The notes under the pieces were generated by a model. The model was given only the letters and a program-made list of their open reading frames with translations, did not search any database and was not told the origin of the DNA. This document shows, piece by piece, positions 27,872 through 36,090 of a stretch of 64,000 nt of DNA (position 1 is its first letter; every line of letters starts with the position of its first letter). Source of the stretch: Oscillospiraceae bacterium. Its GTDB lineage: Bacteria; Bacillota; Clostridia; Saccharofermentanales; Saccharofermentanaceae. The stretch covers positions 1 to 64,000 of the forward strand of contig CADAKH010000020.1 in assembly GCA_902788505.1 (NCBI GenBank), in the 5' to 3' direction. The translations under genes were made by a program, and so were the position numbers.

Positions 27872-28726
27872 TTATTTATTGATGGAAAGGATTATTTCTC
27901 TTAAGATCTTGCACGCAACCGCAGTTGAAGCACCACTTATATCGAGCATTGGAGCGAGCTCGTTTATGTCCGCGCCGACGATATTCGTCTTTGAAACTTC
28001 CAGGATCGCACCAAGCAATTCTGTAAAGTTCATACCGCCTGCCTCGGGTGTTCCGGTGCCGCAGAAAACGGACGGATCAAGGCAGTCAAGATCAAGCGTG
28101 AAATACACGGGTGTGTTGTTCTTCTTCAGCTCTTCACACACTTCGGACAGCCCGTCAAAACCGAACTTGTGCATGTCAGTGTTTTCGCGAGCGAAAAGGA
28201 ATTCATCGCGCTCACCGCTCCTTATGCAGAACTGGTGGATCCTGCCGTTGCCCACAAGTTCAAAGCATCTTCTGATAACGCACGCGTGGCTCAGTTTAGC
28301 ACCGAGATAATCATCTCTCAGATCCGCATGCGCATCAAAATGGATGATCTCAAGATCCGGATACTTCTTGAAGACCGCCTTTACGGCACCGTATGTTACT
28401 AAGTGCTCGCCGCCGATCATGAGCGGAAGTTTGCCGTCATTTAAGATCTTTCCCGTATGCTCTTCAATATCATTGAGAGCATCTTCCGGAAGACCGAAAG
28501 AAAGCTCGAGATCACCGCAGTCGAAAACTTTTCTGTCCAGAAGGTCCTTGTCCTGATAAGGGCTGTATGTCTCTATTCCAAAGCTCTCGTGACGGATGGC
28601 GGAACTTCCGAATCTCGCGCCCGGCCTGAAGCTCGTCGTGGAATCAAAAGGCGCGCCGAAAAGCACGATACCTGACTCTTCATAACCGCTGTCGCAGCCT
28701 ATAAACGTCTCTACATTTTTATTCAC
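27872..28726 (-). CDS. speB: Agmatinase-family ureohydrolase
   Basis: The 284-residue binuclear manganese enzyme hydrolyses agmatine to putrescine and urea, or possibly an aminopropylagmatine to spermidine. Metal-binding motifs GGEH, FDAHADLRD and LDLDCLDP are complete. The GTG start overlaps the TGA of speE. The linked decarboxylase gene (speA) supplies its substrate. Confidence 0.92.
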   Translation of the reverse strand: MNKNVETFIGCDSGYEESGIVLFGAPFDSTTSFRPGARFGSSAIRHESFGIETYSPYQDKDLLDRKVFDCGDLELSFGLPEDALNDIEEHTGKILNDGKLPLMIGGEHLVTYGAVKAVFKKYPDLEIIHFDAHADLRDDYLGAKLSHACVIRRCFELVGNGRIHQFCIRSGERDEFLFARENTDMHKFGFDGLSEVCEELKKNNTPVYFTLDLDCLDPSVFCGTGTPEAGGMNFTELLGAILEVSKTNIVGADINELAPMLDISGASTAVACKILREIILSINK

Positions 28727-29577
28727 GCTTCCACCTCCATCAGCATTTTCTCAAGATATGCGGGCAAATAGAATGAACCGATATGGAGCTTTGTCGTATA
28801 GTACTTTGTGCTCAGGTGCAGGCTCTTCCAGCGCTCCGCATCAAAGTCGTTGATTGGATGATACTTCTTGCTCGCAAAACCGAACAGCCAGTATCCTGCA
28901 GCGTAAGTCGGGATATGCGCCTGATATACACGGCTGATCGGGAATGTGTTTACGATCCTCTTGTGGCTTCTCTGCATCGCTTCGGCGTCGTGCTTATAGA
29001 AGGGGCTTCCCTGCTGGTTTACCATGATTCCGTCGCTTCTCAAAGCGTTATAGCAGATGCCGTAAAACTCTCTTGTGAAATAACCTTCGGAAGGACCGAA
29101 CGGATCGTTGGAGTCAACGATGATGAGATCGTACTCGTCTGTTGAACGTCTTATGAATCTCAGCGCGTTGTCGAAATAGATGTGCACTCGCGAGTCGTCC
29201 AGCTTGCATGCATTCTCGGGAAGGTATGTGCGGCACGCTTCGATAACCTGAGGATCCATCTCAACCAGGTCGATGCGCTTAACGCTCTCGTATCTTGTAA
29301 GTTCCTTAACAACGCCTCCGTCGCCCGCGCCGATAACGAGAATATCCTGAACATTGGGATGAACCGACATCGGGATGTGCGTGATCATCTCGTTGTAAAT
29401 GAATTCATCTCGCTCGGTCAGCATTACATCTCCGTCCAAAGCCAGAACCTTGCCAAACTCCGGTGTGTCGAAAATATCTATCTGCTGATAATCGCTCTTG
29501 CTTGAATAAAGATGCCTTGTGACACGCAGACTGTGTCTTACGTCAGGTGCATGATATTCGCTGAACCACAAATTCAC
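28723..29577 (-). CDS. speE: Spermidine synthase-like aminopropyltransferase
   Basis: The 284-residue protein has the full spermidine synthase pattern: VIGAGDGGVVKEL, LVEMDPQVIEACR, DLIIVDSNDPFGPSEG and QQGSPFY. It would transfer an aminopropyl group from decarboxylated SAM to putrescine. No SAM decarboxylase gene (speD) is in this operon or window, while an alternative spermidine route (CASDH-NspC) is. A GTG start follows AGGAGG. It overlaps speB by 4 bases. Confidence 0.92.
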   Translation of the reverse strand: MNLWFSEYHAPDVRHSLRVTRHLYSSKSDYQQIDIFDTPEFGKVLALDGDVMLTERDEFIYNEMITHIPMSVHPNVQDILVIGAGDGGVVKELTRYESVKRIDLVEMDPQVIEACRTYLPENACKLDDSRVHIYFDNALRFIRRSTDEYDLIIVDSNDPFGPSEGYFTREFYGICYNALRSDGIMVNQQGSPFYKHDAEAMQRSHKRIVNTFPISRVYQAHIPTYAAGYWLFGFASKKYHPINDFDAERWKSLHLSTKYYTTKLHIGSFYLPAYLEKMLMEVEA

Positions 29578-29591
29578 GGGGCTGTTCCTCC

Positions 29592-31046
29592 TTATACCAA
29601 AACGTTAATGTTATTAATATCCGGATCTTCCGAACCAGTCATGGAACATCCCTTTGCCTTTGCGTACTGGATATAATCGATTATGTCTTTCGTGATCCTC
29701 TCACCCGGCGCAAGGATCGGGATTCCCGGCGGGTAGCACATAACGAACTCGCTGCAGACAAAGCCCGAACTCTCGTTGATCGGAATGCTCTTCTTCTGTG
29801 AATAGAAAGCTTCCTGTGGGCTGCATACAACTTCAGGATCTATGTATTCCTGACTCAAAAGTCCGTCCGGATCTTTCTTGTATCTTCTCTTGATCTCAGC
29901 CAGTGCGCTGACGAGTCTTTCGAGTTCCTGCATCCTGTCACCGATCGAAAGATATGCCAGGATATTTCCGATGTCACCGAACTCAATCTGGATATCGTAT
30001 TCGTCTCTTAAGATGTCGTAAACTTCGATTCCCGCAAGACCGATATCTCTTGTGTGCACACTGAGTTTGGTAGGGTCAAAATCGAAGATCGAATCGCCGT
30101 TGATAAGCTCCCTGCCGTAAGCATAATAACCTCCGACAGCATTGATCTCTTCCCTGGCATACTCAGCCATCTCGACGACTTTGCGGAAAACTTCCTTACC
30201 ACGGAGTGCCAGATTTCTTCTGCTGATATCAAGGCTGGACATCAAAAGATAACTGCCCGATGTTGTCTGCGTTAAGTTTATGATCTGTCTTACGTGTCTC
30301 TCGTTGACATTCTCGCCGATCAGAAGAAGGCTCGACTGTGTAAGGCTTCCGCCGCTCTTATGCATGGAAACGGCTGCCATATCGGCACCTGCGCGCATAG
30401 CGGAAACTGGCATGTTCTCACCGAAATAGAAGTGTGTGCCGTGCGCTTCATCAGCAAGGCAGAGCATTCCCGCATCGTGAGCCATTTTGACGATCGCACG
30501 AAGATCGCTGCAGATTCCGTAATAAGTAGGATTGTTAACAAGAACAGCGACAGCATCCGGGTTCTCTTCGATCGCCTTTTTTACGTGGTCGCGGCTCATA
30601 CCGAGAGAGATACCCAGTCTGCGGTCAACGTCAGGATTGACATAGACCGGAATCGCACCGCAGAGGACCAGTGAATTGATAACGCTTCTGTGCACATTTC
30701 TGGGAAGAATGATCTTGTCGCCCTGCTTGCAGCATGAGAGCACCATACTCTGAACGGAACTCGTCGTACCGCCAACCATAAGGAAAGCATGCTTTGCACC
30801 GAAAGCATCAGCTGCCAGAAGCTCCGCATCGCGGATGACTGATACCGGATGGCACAGGTTGTCCAAGGGCTTCATGCTGTTTACATCGACACCGACACAT
30901 TTCTCACCCAAAAACGAAGTAAGCTCGGGATTGCCCTTACCATGCTTATGTCCCGGAACGTCAAACGGAACAACTCTCATCTCACGGAACTTTTCAAGAG
31001 CCTCGTAGATCGGTGCCCGTGTCTGATCCAAATCAATTCTTTCCAT
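29592..31046 (-). CDS. speA: Arginine (Orn/Lys/Arg) decarboxylase, fold type I
   Basis: The 484-residue PLP enzyme has motifs FDVPGHKHGKG, MVGGTTSSVQSM, LADEAHGTHF and the PLP Lys in SMHKSGGSLTQ. Together with an adjacent agmatinase gene it is best read as arginine decarboxylase of the short Gram-positive type. I start it at ATG 31046 (MERIDLDQTRAPIYEAL) after GAGGTGG; the open frame upstream to 31235 is the untranslated leader. The leader holds an attenuator-like hairpin directly before this site. Confidence 0.92.
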   Translation of the reverse strand: MERIDLDQTRAPIYEALEKFREMRVVPFDVPGHKHGKGNPELTSFLGEKCVGVDVNSMKPLDNLCHPVSVIRDAELLAADAFGAKHAFLMVGGTTSSVQSMVLSCCKQGDKIILPRNVHRSVINSLVLCGAIPVYVNPDVDRRLGISLGMSRDHVKKAIEENPDAVAVLVNNPTYYGICSDLRAIVKMAHDAGMLCLADEAHGTHFYFGENMPVSAMRAGADMAAVSMHKSGGSLTQSSLLLIGENVNERHVRQIINLTQTTSGSYLLMSSLDISRRNLALRGKEVFRKVVEMAEYAREEINAVGGYYAYGRELINGDSIFDFDPTKLSVHTRDIGLAGIEVYDILRDEYDIQIEFGDIGNILAYLSIGDRMQELERLVSALAEIKRRYKKDPDGLLSQEYIDPEVVCSPQEAFYSQKKSIPINESSGFVCSEFVMCYPPGIPILAPGERITKDIIDYIQYAKAKGCSMTGSEDPDINNINVLV

Positions 31047-31060
31047 CTTCCACCTCAAAC

Positions 31061-31093
31061 AAAAATCGCAAGCTGTAATTACACAACTTGCGA
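31061..31093 (-). terminator. Attenuator-like hairpin just before speA
   Basis: On the - strand ATCGCAAG-TTGT pairs with ACAG-CTTGCGAT, giving 12 pairs with one G-T, a 6-base loop, and a T-rich tail (ATTTTTGTTTG). It ends about 8 bases before the ribosome binding site of speA, so it would prevent operon transcription unless an alternative fold forms in the leader. Confidence 0.8.
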
Positions 31094-31163
31094 TCAATAA
31101 TCTATAGTCATTTATCTGTTCCCGTATCAGCGCTGATGCCGCACCGATACGATGAATACCCAG

Positions 31164-31180
31164 TATATAGAGTCTATATA
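31164..31180. promoter_or_regulatory. Palindrome in the speA leader
   Basis: TATATAGA-G-TCTATATA is a perfect 8-1-8 inverted repeat about 120 bases upstream of the speA start. It could be an operator or a leader RNA hairpin; nothing else identifies it. Confidence 0.4.
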
Positions 31181-31285
31181 GCAATACTACTTTTACTACT
31201 CTTATTGACCATTTCACAAGTTTGCGCAAGAACACGCATTTCGGTTATAAAGTAACCAACTTATAAAACTGAGCTTTTAACTCAA

Positions 31286-31369
31286 TCAATAGATCGGAAG
31301 ACCGATCATCGGCAGTGGACCCGGCTGTCCGTATGGCCTTAACTCATTAAAGAGTGGTCCGTAAATCAC
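31286..31369 (-). CDS. Possible 27-residue leader peptide of the polyamine operon
   Basis: A short frame opens at GTG 31369 and ends at TGA 31286, encoding a Pro/Gly-rich peptide (YGPLFNELRPYGQPGPLP in the middle, ending MIGLPIY). The last codons fall inside a perfect hairpin GATCGG-TCTT-CCGATC (31292-31307). There is only a weak ribosome binding site. It lies about 240 bases upstream of speA, with an attenuator between. Polyamine genes in other bacteria do use regulatory leader peptides, but this one is unproven and may be chance. Confidence 0.25.
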   Translation of the reverse strand: MIYGPLFNELRPYGQPGPLPMIGLPIY

Positions 31370-31524
31370 TTTAGACTCTGATAAAACATCGTCTATACTT
31401 GATATATTTTGTTTTTTAAAACTCGGTCATTATACAGGGTGGTAGTATAAACGTCAATAAAGTCGGGGCTTTCTCAACGATTTTTGTGTGTGGGCAGGTT
31501 TGCGCATGGTTTCGGTATCAGATC

Positions 31525-31621
31525 GTATGCCGCTTTCTCTCATTTTCAGGGCGAAAATTGCACAAAAACGCCGATTTGTGCAATTTTTGGCCATTTTTGA
31601 GCAAAAAGCGGCATACACGCT
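31525..31621. repeat. Nested-hairpin intergenic repeat, copy B
   Basis: Outer inverted words GTATGCCGCTTT and AAAAGCGGCATAC flank an inner hairpin (AATTGCACAAA / TTTGTGCAATT). The spacers CATTTTCAGGGC and TTGGCCATTTTTGAGC match those of copies A and C. The outer word differs from the other copies but pairs perfectly. Confidence 0.8.
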
Positions 31622-31649
31622 TTTATGCATGGCTTCGAAAATGGATCGT

Positions 31650-31742
31650 ATGCAATTGTTCATCATTTTTCAGGGCAACAATTGCACAAAAACACCGATT
31701 TATGCAATTATTGGCCTTATTTTGAGCAAACAATTGCATATG
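31650..31742. repeat. Nested-hairpin intergenic repeat, copy C
   Basis: Outer words TATGCAATTGTT and AACAATTGCATA flank an inner AATTGCACAAA / TTTATGCAATT hairpin, with spacers TTTTTCAGGGC and TTGGCCTTATTTTGAGC. It follows copy B after about 30 bases. The stretch 31370-31520 upstream holds nothing else I recognise. Confidence 0.8.
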
Positions 31743-31785
31743 AGACCGGCGAAAACATCATGTCCCCGCCACCAAGTTAAAAGAC

Positions 31786-31863
31786 CTTTGCAACTAGTTA
31801 ATTTGCCGCAATCTCCCTCCCTGACGCCAATAAAAATGGCTTTTGCAACTAGTTAATTTGCCG
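31786..31863. repeat. Direct repeat downstream of tRNA-Arg
   Basis: The sequence TTTGCAACTAGTTAATTTGC followed by CG occurs at 31787-31808 and again at 31842-31863, 55 bases apart. The second copy forms part of the tRNA-Arg terminator. The arrangement could mark duplication of that terminator or an old attachment site. Confidence 0.6.
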
Positions 31864-31898
31864 AAGGCAAATTACTGTCCGTACGTTGCAAAAGCCAT
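31836..31898 (-). terminator. Terminator of the tRNA-Arg gene
   Basis: On the - strand ATGGCTTTTGCAAC pairs perfectly with GTTGCAAAAGCCAT, enclosing a second hairpin (AATTTGCC / GGCAAATT), and is followed by TTTTTATTGG. Confidence 0.8.
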
Positions 31899-31908
31899 AT
31901 TACATTGG

Positions 31909-31980
31909 CGCTCCAAGCAGGAATTGAACCCGCATCTGCGGTACCGGAAACCGCCATTCTATCCATTAGACTATTGGAGC
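31909..31980 (-). tRNA. tRNA-Arg (CCG)
   Basis: The - strand folds as a cloverleaf: acceptor GCTCCAA / TTGGAGC, D arm with TCTAATGGATAGA, anticodon stem GCGGT / ACCGC with loop TTCCGGT (anticodon CCG), and T arm GCGGG-TTCAATT-CCTGC. The 3' CCA is not encoded in full. Confidence 0.95.
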
Positions 31981-31993
31981 AGATAACCCGTTT

Positions 31994-32023
31994 ATTATAC
32001 TGTATTCTCCGAAGGCTTGTCAG
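31994..32023 (-). promoter_or_regulatory. Promoter of tRNA-Arg
   Basis: On the - strand CTGACA (within the end of mfd) and TATAAT are separated by 18 bases, and the tRNA begins 14 bases after the -10 box. Confidence 0.65.
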
Positions 32024-35000
32024 CAGAAGTCTTGTTGTCATTAAGTATCCTGAGAAGTCCCACGATCTCCGAGACAGTCTTTTCCTGCTTAACCGATGAA
32101 GGCTTGAAAAGCATGTAAGGCGCTGCTCCCGTTGCGTTTATGTTTACGCGGGCGCCATAGAAATGATCGCGCATAAGTGCACCGAGAGCCTGCATGTCTA
32201 TCTGGAGATTCGGGTTGAGATAGAGCCTTACACCGGCATTTCTGATAGATATTTTCGTGAAGCCCAGCTGGCTTGCCATTGACCTCATGAGAGCAACACC
32301 GGAGAGAATATAGACTTCCGGAGGAGCGTCACCATAACGGTCAGTAACTTCATCTATGAAGTCGCTGTAGGATTCGAAATCGCTGATGCTTCCGATGCGT
32401 CTGTAGCAGCTCATTCTAGCTGCCTCATCCTGGATGTAGGAAGCAGGGATATATGCATCGTAATCGACTTCAACTGAAAAGCCGTTTTCGCGTTCACCCT
32501 GAGAGGTAATAAGATCGGTATCAAGGACTTCATCTTTGCCGGACTTAAGAAGCCTTACTTCCTCATCGAGAAGACGGCAGTAAAGCTCATAACCGATAAC
32601 ATCCATCTGGCCGTGCTGTTCGGCACCCAAGAGACTGCCGGCACCACGGACTTCAAGGTCACGCATAGCGATGCGGACACCGGATCCGAGCTCGGTAAAT
32701 TCACGGAGAGCATTGAGTCTTTTCGTTGCTTCCTCGTTGAGCGGAGCATCGGCGTTATAGGTGATGTATGCATATGCCTGTCTGTCGGATCTTCCTACAC
32801 GGCCCTTGATCTGATAGAGCTGCGAAAGACCGAAGCGGTCGGCATTCTCGACTATGAGTGTGTTGACGTTGGGCATATCGACACCGTTCTCGATGATCGT
32901 TGTGCAGACCAGAATGTCATACTTGCCTTCGATAAAATCTGAGACAACTGTCTCGAGACCGTTTTCGGGCATCTGGCCGTGTGCGTATGTGACACGGACA
33001 CCGGGCATGCTTTTCGCAAGGGCATCAGCAACTTTATCGATATCGGACGTGCGGTTGTAAAGGTAGAAGATCTGGCCGCCTCTTGCGATCTCACGCATGC
33101 ACGCCTGGGTGATGATCTGCTCGTCGTAGCCCAGGACGTATGTCTGAACAGCACGTCTGTTAAACGGCGCTTCCTCCAGGACCGAGATATCGCGGATGCC
33201 TGAAAGCGACATATGGAGTGTTCTGGGGATAGGCGTTGCCGACAGTGAAAGGACATCGACGTCGGTCTTCATGGACTTGATCTTTTCTTTGTGATTAACA
33301 CCGAATCTCTGTTCCTCGTCGATAACGAGAAGTCCTAAATGCGGCGGTTTTACATCATTGGAAAGCACTCTGTGGGTTCCAATGATGACATCGATCTTTC
33401 CGCTTTTTATGTCCGTCAGATTCTGCTTTATCTGTGCCTGTGACACAAATCTTGAGAGCAGGCAGACATTGACCGGGAAGTCTTTTACCCTGGCGCAGAA
33501 GTTCTCGTAATGCTGCTGTGCGAGAAGTGTTGTCGGCGCAAGCATTATCGCCTGCCTGCCGTTCATTACTTCCTTGAACATCGCTCTGAAAGCGACTTCC
33601 GTTTTGCCGAATCCGACATCTCCGCAAAGGAGTCTGTCCATCGATCTTTCCGATTCCATATCGGCTTTTATCTCATTTATCGCACGGAGCTGATCGTCCG
33701 TCTCAACGAACGGGAACTTGGCTTCGAAAAGCTTTTGCTGTTCCTCATCGGGCGTGCAGGCAAGACCTTTGTTGACGCTTCTTGCGGCATAGATCTTGAG
33801 AAGGTCATAGGCGACTTTCTTGATCGCCTCTCTGGCACGTGATACGGATTTTTTCCACTCATCGCCGCCAAGTCTTGAAAGCTTCGGATCCTTCTCGCCG
33901 GGGCCGACGTATTTCTGGAGTGAATCAAGGTTCTCCGGGAGGATATAAAGAGTCTCGCCTTTTGCGTAGGTGAGTTTCAGGTAGTCCTTGCGGATATCAC
34001 CGACCTTCATGTTGACGAGGCCTTCGTAACGGCCTACACCGTGCTTGTCGTGAACTACATAGTCACCGGGATTGATCTCACTGAAGAACTGGATCCTGTT
34101 GCCGCCCTTTTTCTTTTTCTCGGGACGCTTCTGCTCAGCGCCGTACAGTTCCTGTTCACCGAGAACAGTCAGTCCGATAAGAGGATAAGTAAAACCTGCC
34201 GGAAGCGGCGCATCGATTATCTCTGTGAAGCAATCGTGTTCAGCAAGACGCTCCTTGAGCTGTTCGTATCTTCTGCCGTGATGGGCTACAAGACAGACGT
34301 TCTTATTGCCTTTAACGAGTGCGGCAAGCTCTTCCGAACGGCCCGAAAAGTTGTCGGCCGGAAATCCTGATACCGTATGGGTGATACCGCCGGGAAGGCC
34401 GTTGCCTGAGGACTGGAACATTGAGAGTGTAACAATGTTATCTAAAGAATCCAAAGCTCTCATTATGTCTGAAATGCCCACCATGGCAGACGGTGAGCAC
34501 GAAGGTGCTATACCTATCTCATAAGAGTCGCGGCAGCGCTGCGCGTACTCGCCCGCATAAGCGTTCATGCGCGCATCGATGTCGACCATCTCATCTGCAA
34601 AAAAGACAACGTCTTTGCCTTTCACATAGTCCAGAACTGTCCTGTAGTCATTGAGTATCAGACCAGTCCATCTTGCGATACCCGAAGGCTCTATACCGTT
34701 TCTGATCTTCTCGGCATCGCCGGTCGCCGTTCTGGACAGGAGTTCGGCTGCACGCCTGACCTCTCTTGTGGCGGTATTCATTTTTGCAAGATCCTGCTGA
34801 ACGCGCTCCAAAATGAGATCTGCAATCTTATCCCTCTTGTCTTCCGGGAAAGCATATACCGAAGCAGGCACAGCGACGGTCTCTTCAAGCTGGCCTGTCG
34901 ATCTCTGTGTCTCTCTGTCGAATGTCTTTATCTGGTCTATCTCGGTGTCGAAAAAACTGACTCTCACAGGCTCAGTATAAGAAGGCGAATAGATATCAAC

Positions 35001-35549
35001 GATGTCGCCTCTTACCGAGAATTCGCCCTTTTCCATGACCTGGGGAACATTCTCGTAACCGTTGAGCAGGAGCTTTGACACCAGGTCGTCACGCTCCATC
35101 TCCTGCCCGACTTTGATCTTTATGATCCTTCCGGCGAAAACCTTTTCCGGTTCGAGCTTATTAAGCAATGCGGCGGACGTGATTACAGCTGCCCCGTATT
35201 CGCCCGTAACAAGCTCTGAGAGAGCTTTCGACCGCATGAGCTCTAATTCTCTTGAAGAAGCCTCGGCGCTCACGAGAGACAGTTCTGAGGGCGTCAGGAG
35301 GGTTACCGGACCATCCGTGAAGGCAGCACAGTAAGATGCCGTAACACGCGCTCTGGCACTGTCAGGCTCAATGAATACAGCCTTGCGGCCTTCTATCCTT
35401 GCAAGAGCCATGGCAACATAGACCTTCTGCTCTGCACAAAGGCCTGTGATATTAAGATGTTTCCCTGTCTTGAGACTTGAGGAAAATGCAGAAGCGAGTT
35501 CCCTGTCGGATTCTATCCTGCCAAGAAGCTCAGTGAGTTTTTTATCCAT
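31995..35549 (-). CDS. mfd: Transcription-repair coupling factor
   Basis: The 1184-residue DNA translocase removes stalled RNA polymerase and recruits UvrA. It has the N-terminal UvrB-like module, the RNA polymerase-interacting domain (PGDYVVHDKHGVGRYEGL), superfamily 2 helicase motifs (GDVGFGKTEVAFRA, DEEQRFG, SATPIPRT) and the C-terminal TRCF domain. Length is normal. It overlaps the end of pth by 8 bases. Confidence 0.97.
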   Translation of the reverse strand: MDKKLTELLGRIESDRELASAFSSSLKTGKHLNITGLCAEQKVYVAMALARIEGRKAVFIEPDSARARVTASYCAAFTDGPVTLLTPSELSLVSAEASSRELELMRSKALSELVTGEYGAAVITSAALLNKLEPEKVFAGRIIKIKVGQEMERDDLVSKLLLNGYENVPQVMEKGEFSVRGDIVDIYSPSYTEPVRVSFFDTEIDQIKTFDRETQRSTGQLEETVAVPASVYAFPEDKRDKIADLILERVQQDLAKMNTATREVRRAAELLSRTATGDAEKIRNGIEPSGIARWTGLILNDYRTVLDYVKGKDVVFFADEMVDIDARMNAYAGEYAQRCRDSYEIGIAPSCSPSAMVGISDIMRALDSLDNIVTLSMFQSSGNGLPGGITHTVSGFPADNFSGRSEELAALVKGNKNVCLVAHHGRRYEQLKERLAEHDCFTEIIDAPLPAGFTYPLIGLTVLGEQELYGAEQKRPEKKKKGGNRIQFFSEINPGDYVVHDKHGVGRYEGLVNMKVGDIRKDYLKLTYAKGETLYILPENLDSLQKYVGPGEKDPKLSRLGGDEWKKSVSRAREAIKKVAYDLLKIYAARSVNKGLACTPDEEQQKLFEAKFPFVETDDQLRAINEIKADMESERSMDRLLCGDVGFGKTEVAFRAMFKEVMNGRQAIMLAPTTLLAQQHYENFCARVKDFPVNVCLLSRFVSQAQIKQNLTDIKSGKIDVIIGTHRVLSNDVKPPHLGLLVIDEEQRFGVNHKEKIKSMKTDVDVLSLSATPIPRTLHMSLSGIRDISVLEEAPFNRRAVQTYVLGYDEQIITQACMREIARGGQIFYLYNRTSDIDKVADALAKSMPGVRVTYAHGQMPENGLETVVSDFIEGKYDILVCTTIIENGVDMPNVNTLIVENADRFGLSQLYQIKGRVGRSDRQAYAYITYNADAPLNEEATKRLNALREFTELGSGVRIAMRDLEVRGAGSLLGAEQHGQMDVIGYELYCRLLDEEVRLLKSGKDEVLDTDLITSQGERENGFSVEVDYDAYIPASYIQDEAARMSCYRRIGSISDFESYSDFIDEVTDRYGDAPPEVYILSGVALMRSMASQLGFTKISIRNAGVRLYLNPNLQIDMQALGALMRDHFYGARVNINATGAAPYMLFKPSSVKQEKTVSEIVGLLRILNDNKTSADKPSENTV

Positions 35550-36072
35550 TGGAGATGATCTCCTCTATGGCCTCACAGGCTTTGACAAATGCGTCGTTCA
35601 TCATCTGCCGCTCATCAGCAGGCACTTCAGAAAGAACGTAATTAACAAGCTCCCAATGCTCAGGAACCGGACCTGTGCCGATCCTTACCCTTGGGAACTC
35701 TTCCGTTCCCAGCAGCTGAATGCAGGAACGCATGCCGTTATGAGTACCGGCACTGCCCTTCGGCCTTACTCTGATAGTACCTTTGGCAATGTCAATATCA
35801 TCGTAGACCGTGATGATGTTCTTCGGCGGAACCTTGTAGAACTTTGAGATCTCGACAAGGCACTCGCCGGAATTGTTCATGTATGTAGTAGGCTTGATGA
35901 TGATGACGTCCTGTCCTGCAATCTTGCCCTTGCCCCAGAGGCCCTTGTACTTTTCCTTGCCGAGAAAAATGCCATGTTTATCAGCGAGCATATCTACAGC
36001 GAGATATCCCATGTTATGCCACGTATAGATATACTGTTTTCCCGGATTACCGAGCCCGGCGATTATCCACAT
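35542..36072 (-). CDS. pth: Peptidyl-tRNA hydrolase
   Basis: The 176-residue enzyme recycles stalled peptidyl-tRNA. Motifs GLGNPGKQY, the catalytic His in TWHNMGY (Trp where Arg is usual), KPTTYMNNSG and YDDIDIAKG are present. It sits between glmU and mfd, the usual Bacillota order. AAAGGAATTTT precedes the ATG. Confidence 0.96.
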   Translation of the reverse strand: MWIIAGLGNPGKQYIYTWHNMGYLAVDMLADKHGIFLGKEKYKGLWGKGKIAGQDVIIIKPTTYMNNSGECLVEISKFYKVPPKNIITVYDDIDIAKGTIRVRPKGSAGTHNGMRSCIQLLGTEEFPRVRIGTGPVPEHWELVNYVLSEVPADERQMMNDAFVKACEAIEEIISNG

Positions 36073-36090
36073 AAAATTCCTTTTGAAGTA

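Noticed and set aside
31433..31480. AGGGTGGTA suggesting a T-box leader
   Set aside because: It lacks the rest of the T-box motif (ACCGCG), specifier loop and a downstream aminoacyl-tRNA or amino acid gene on that strand.
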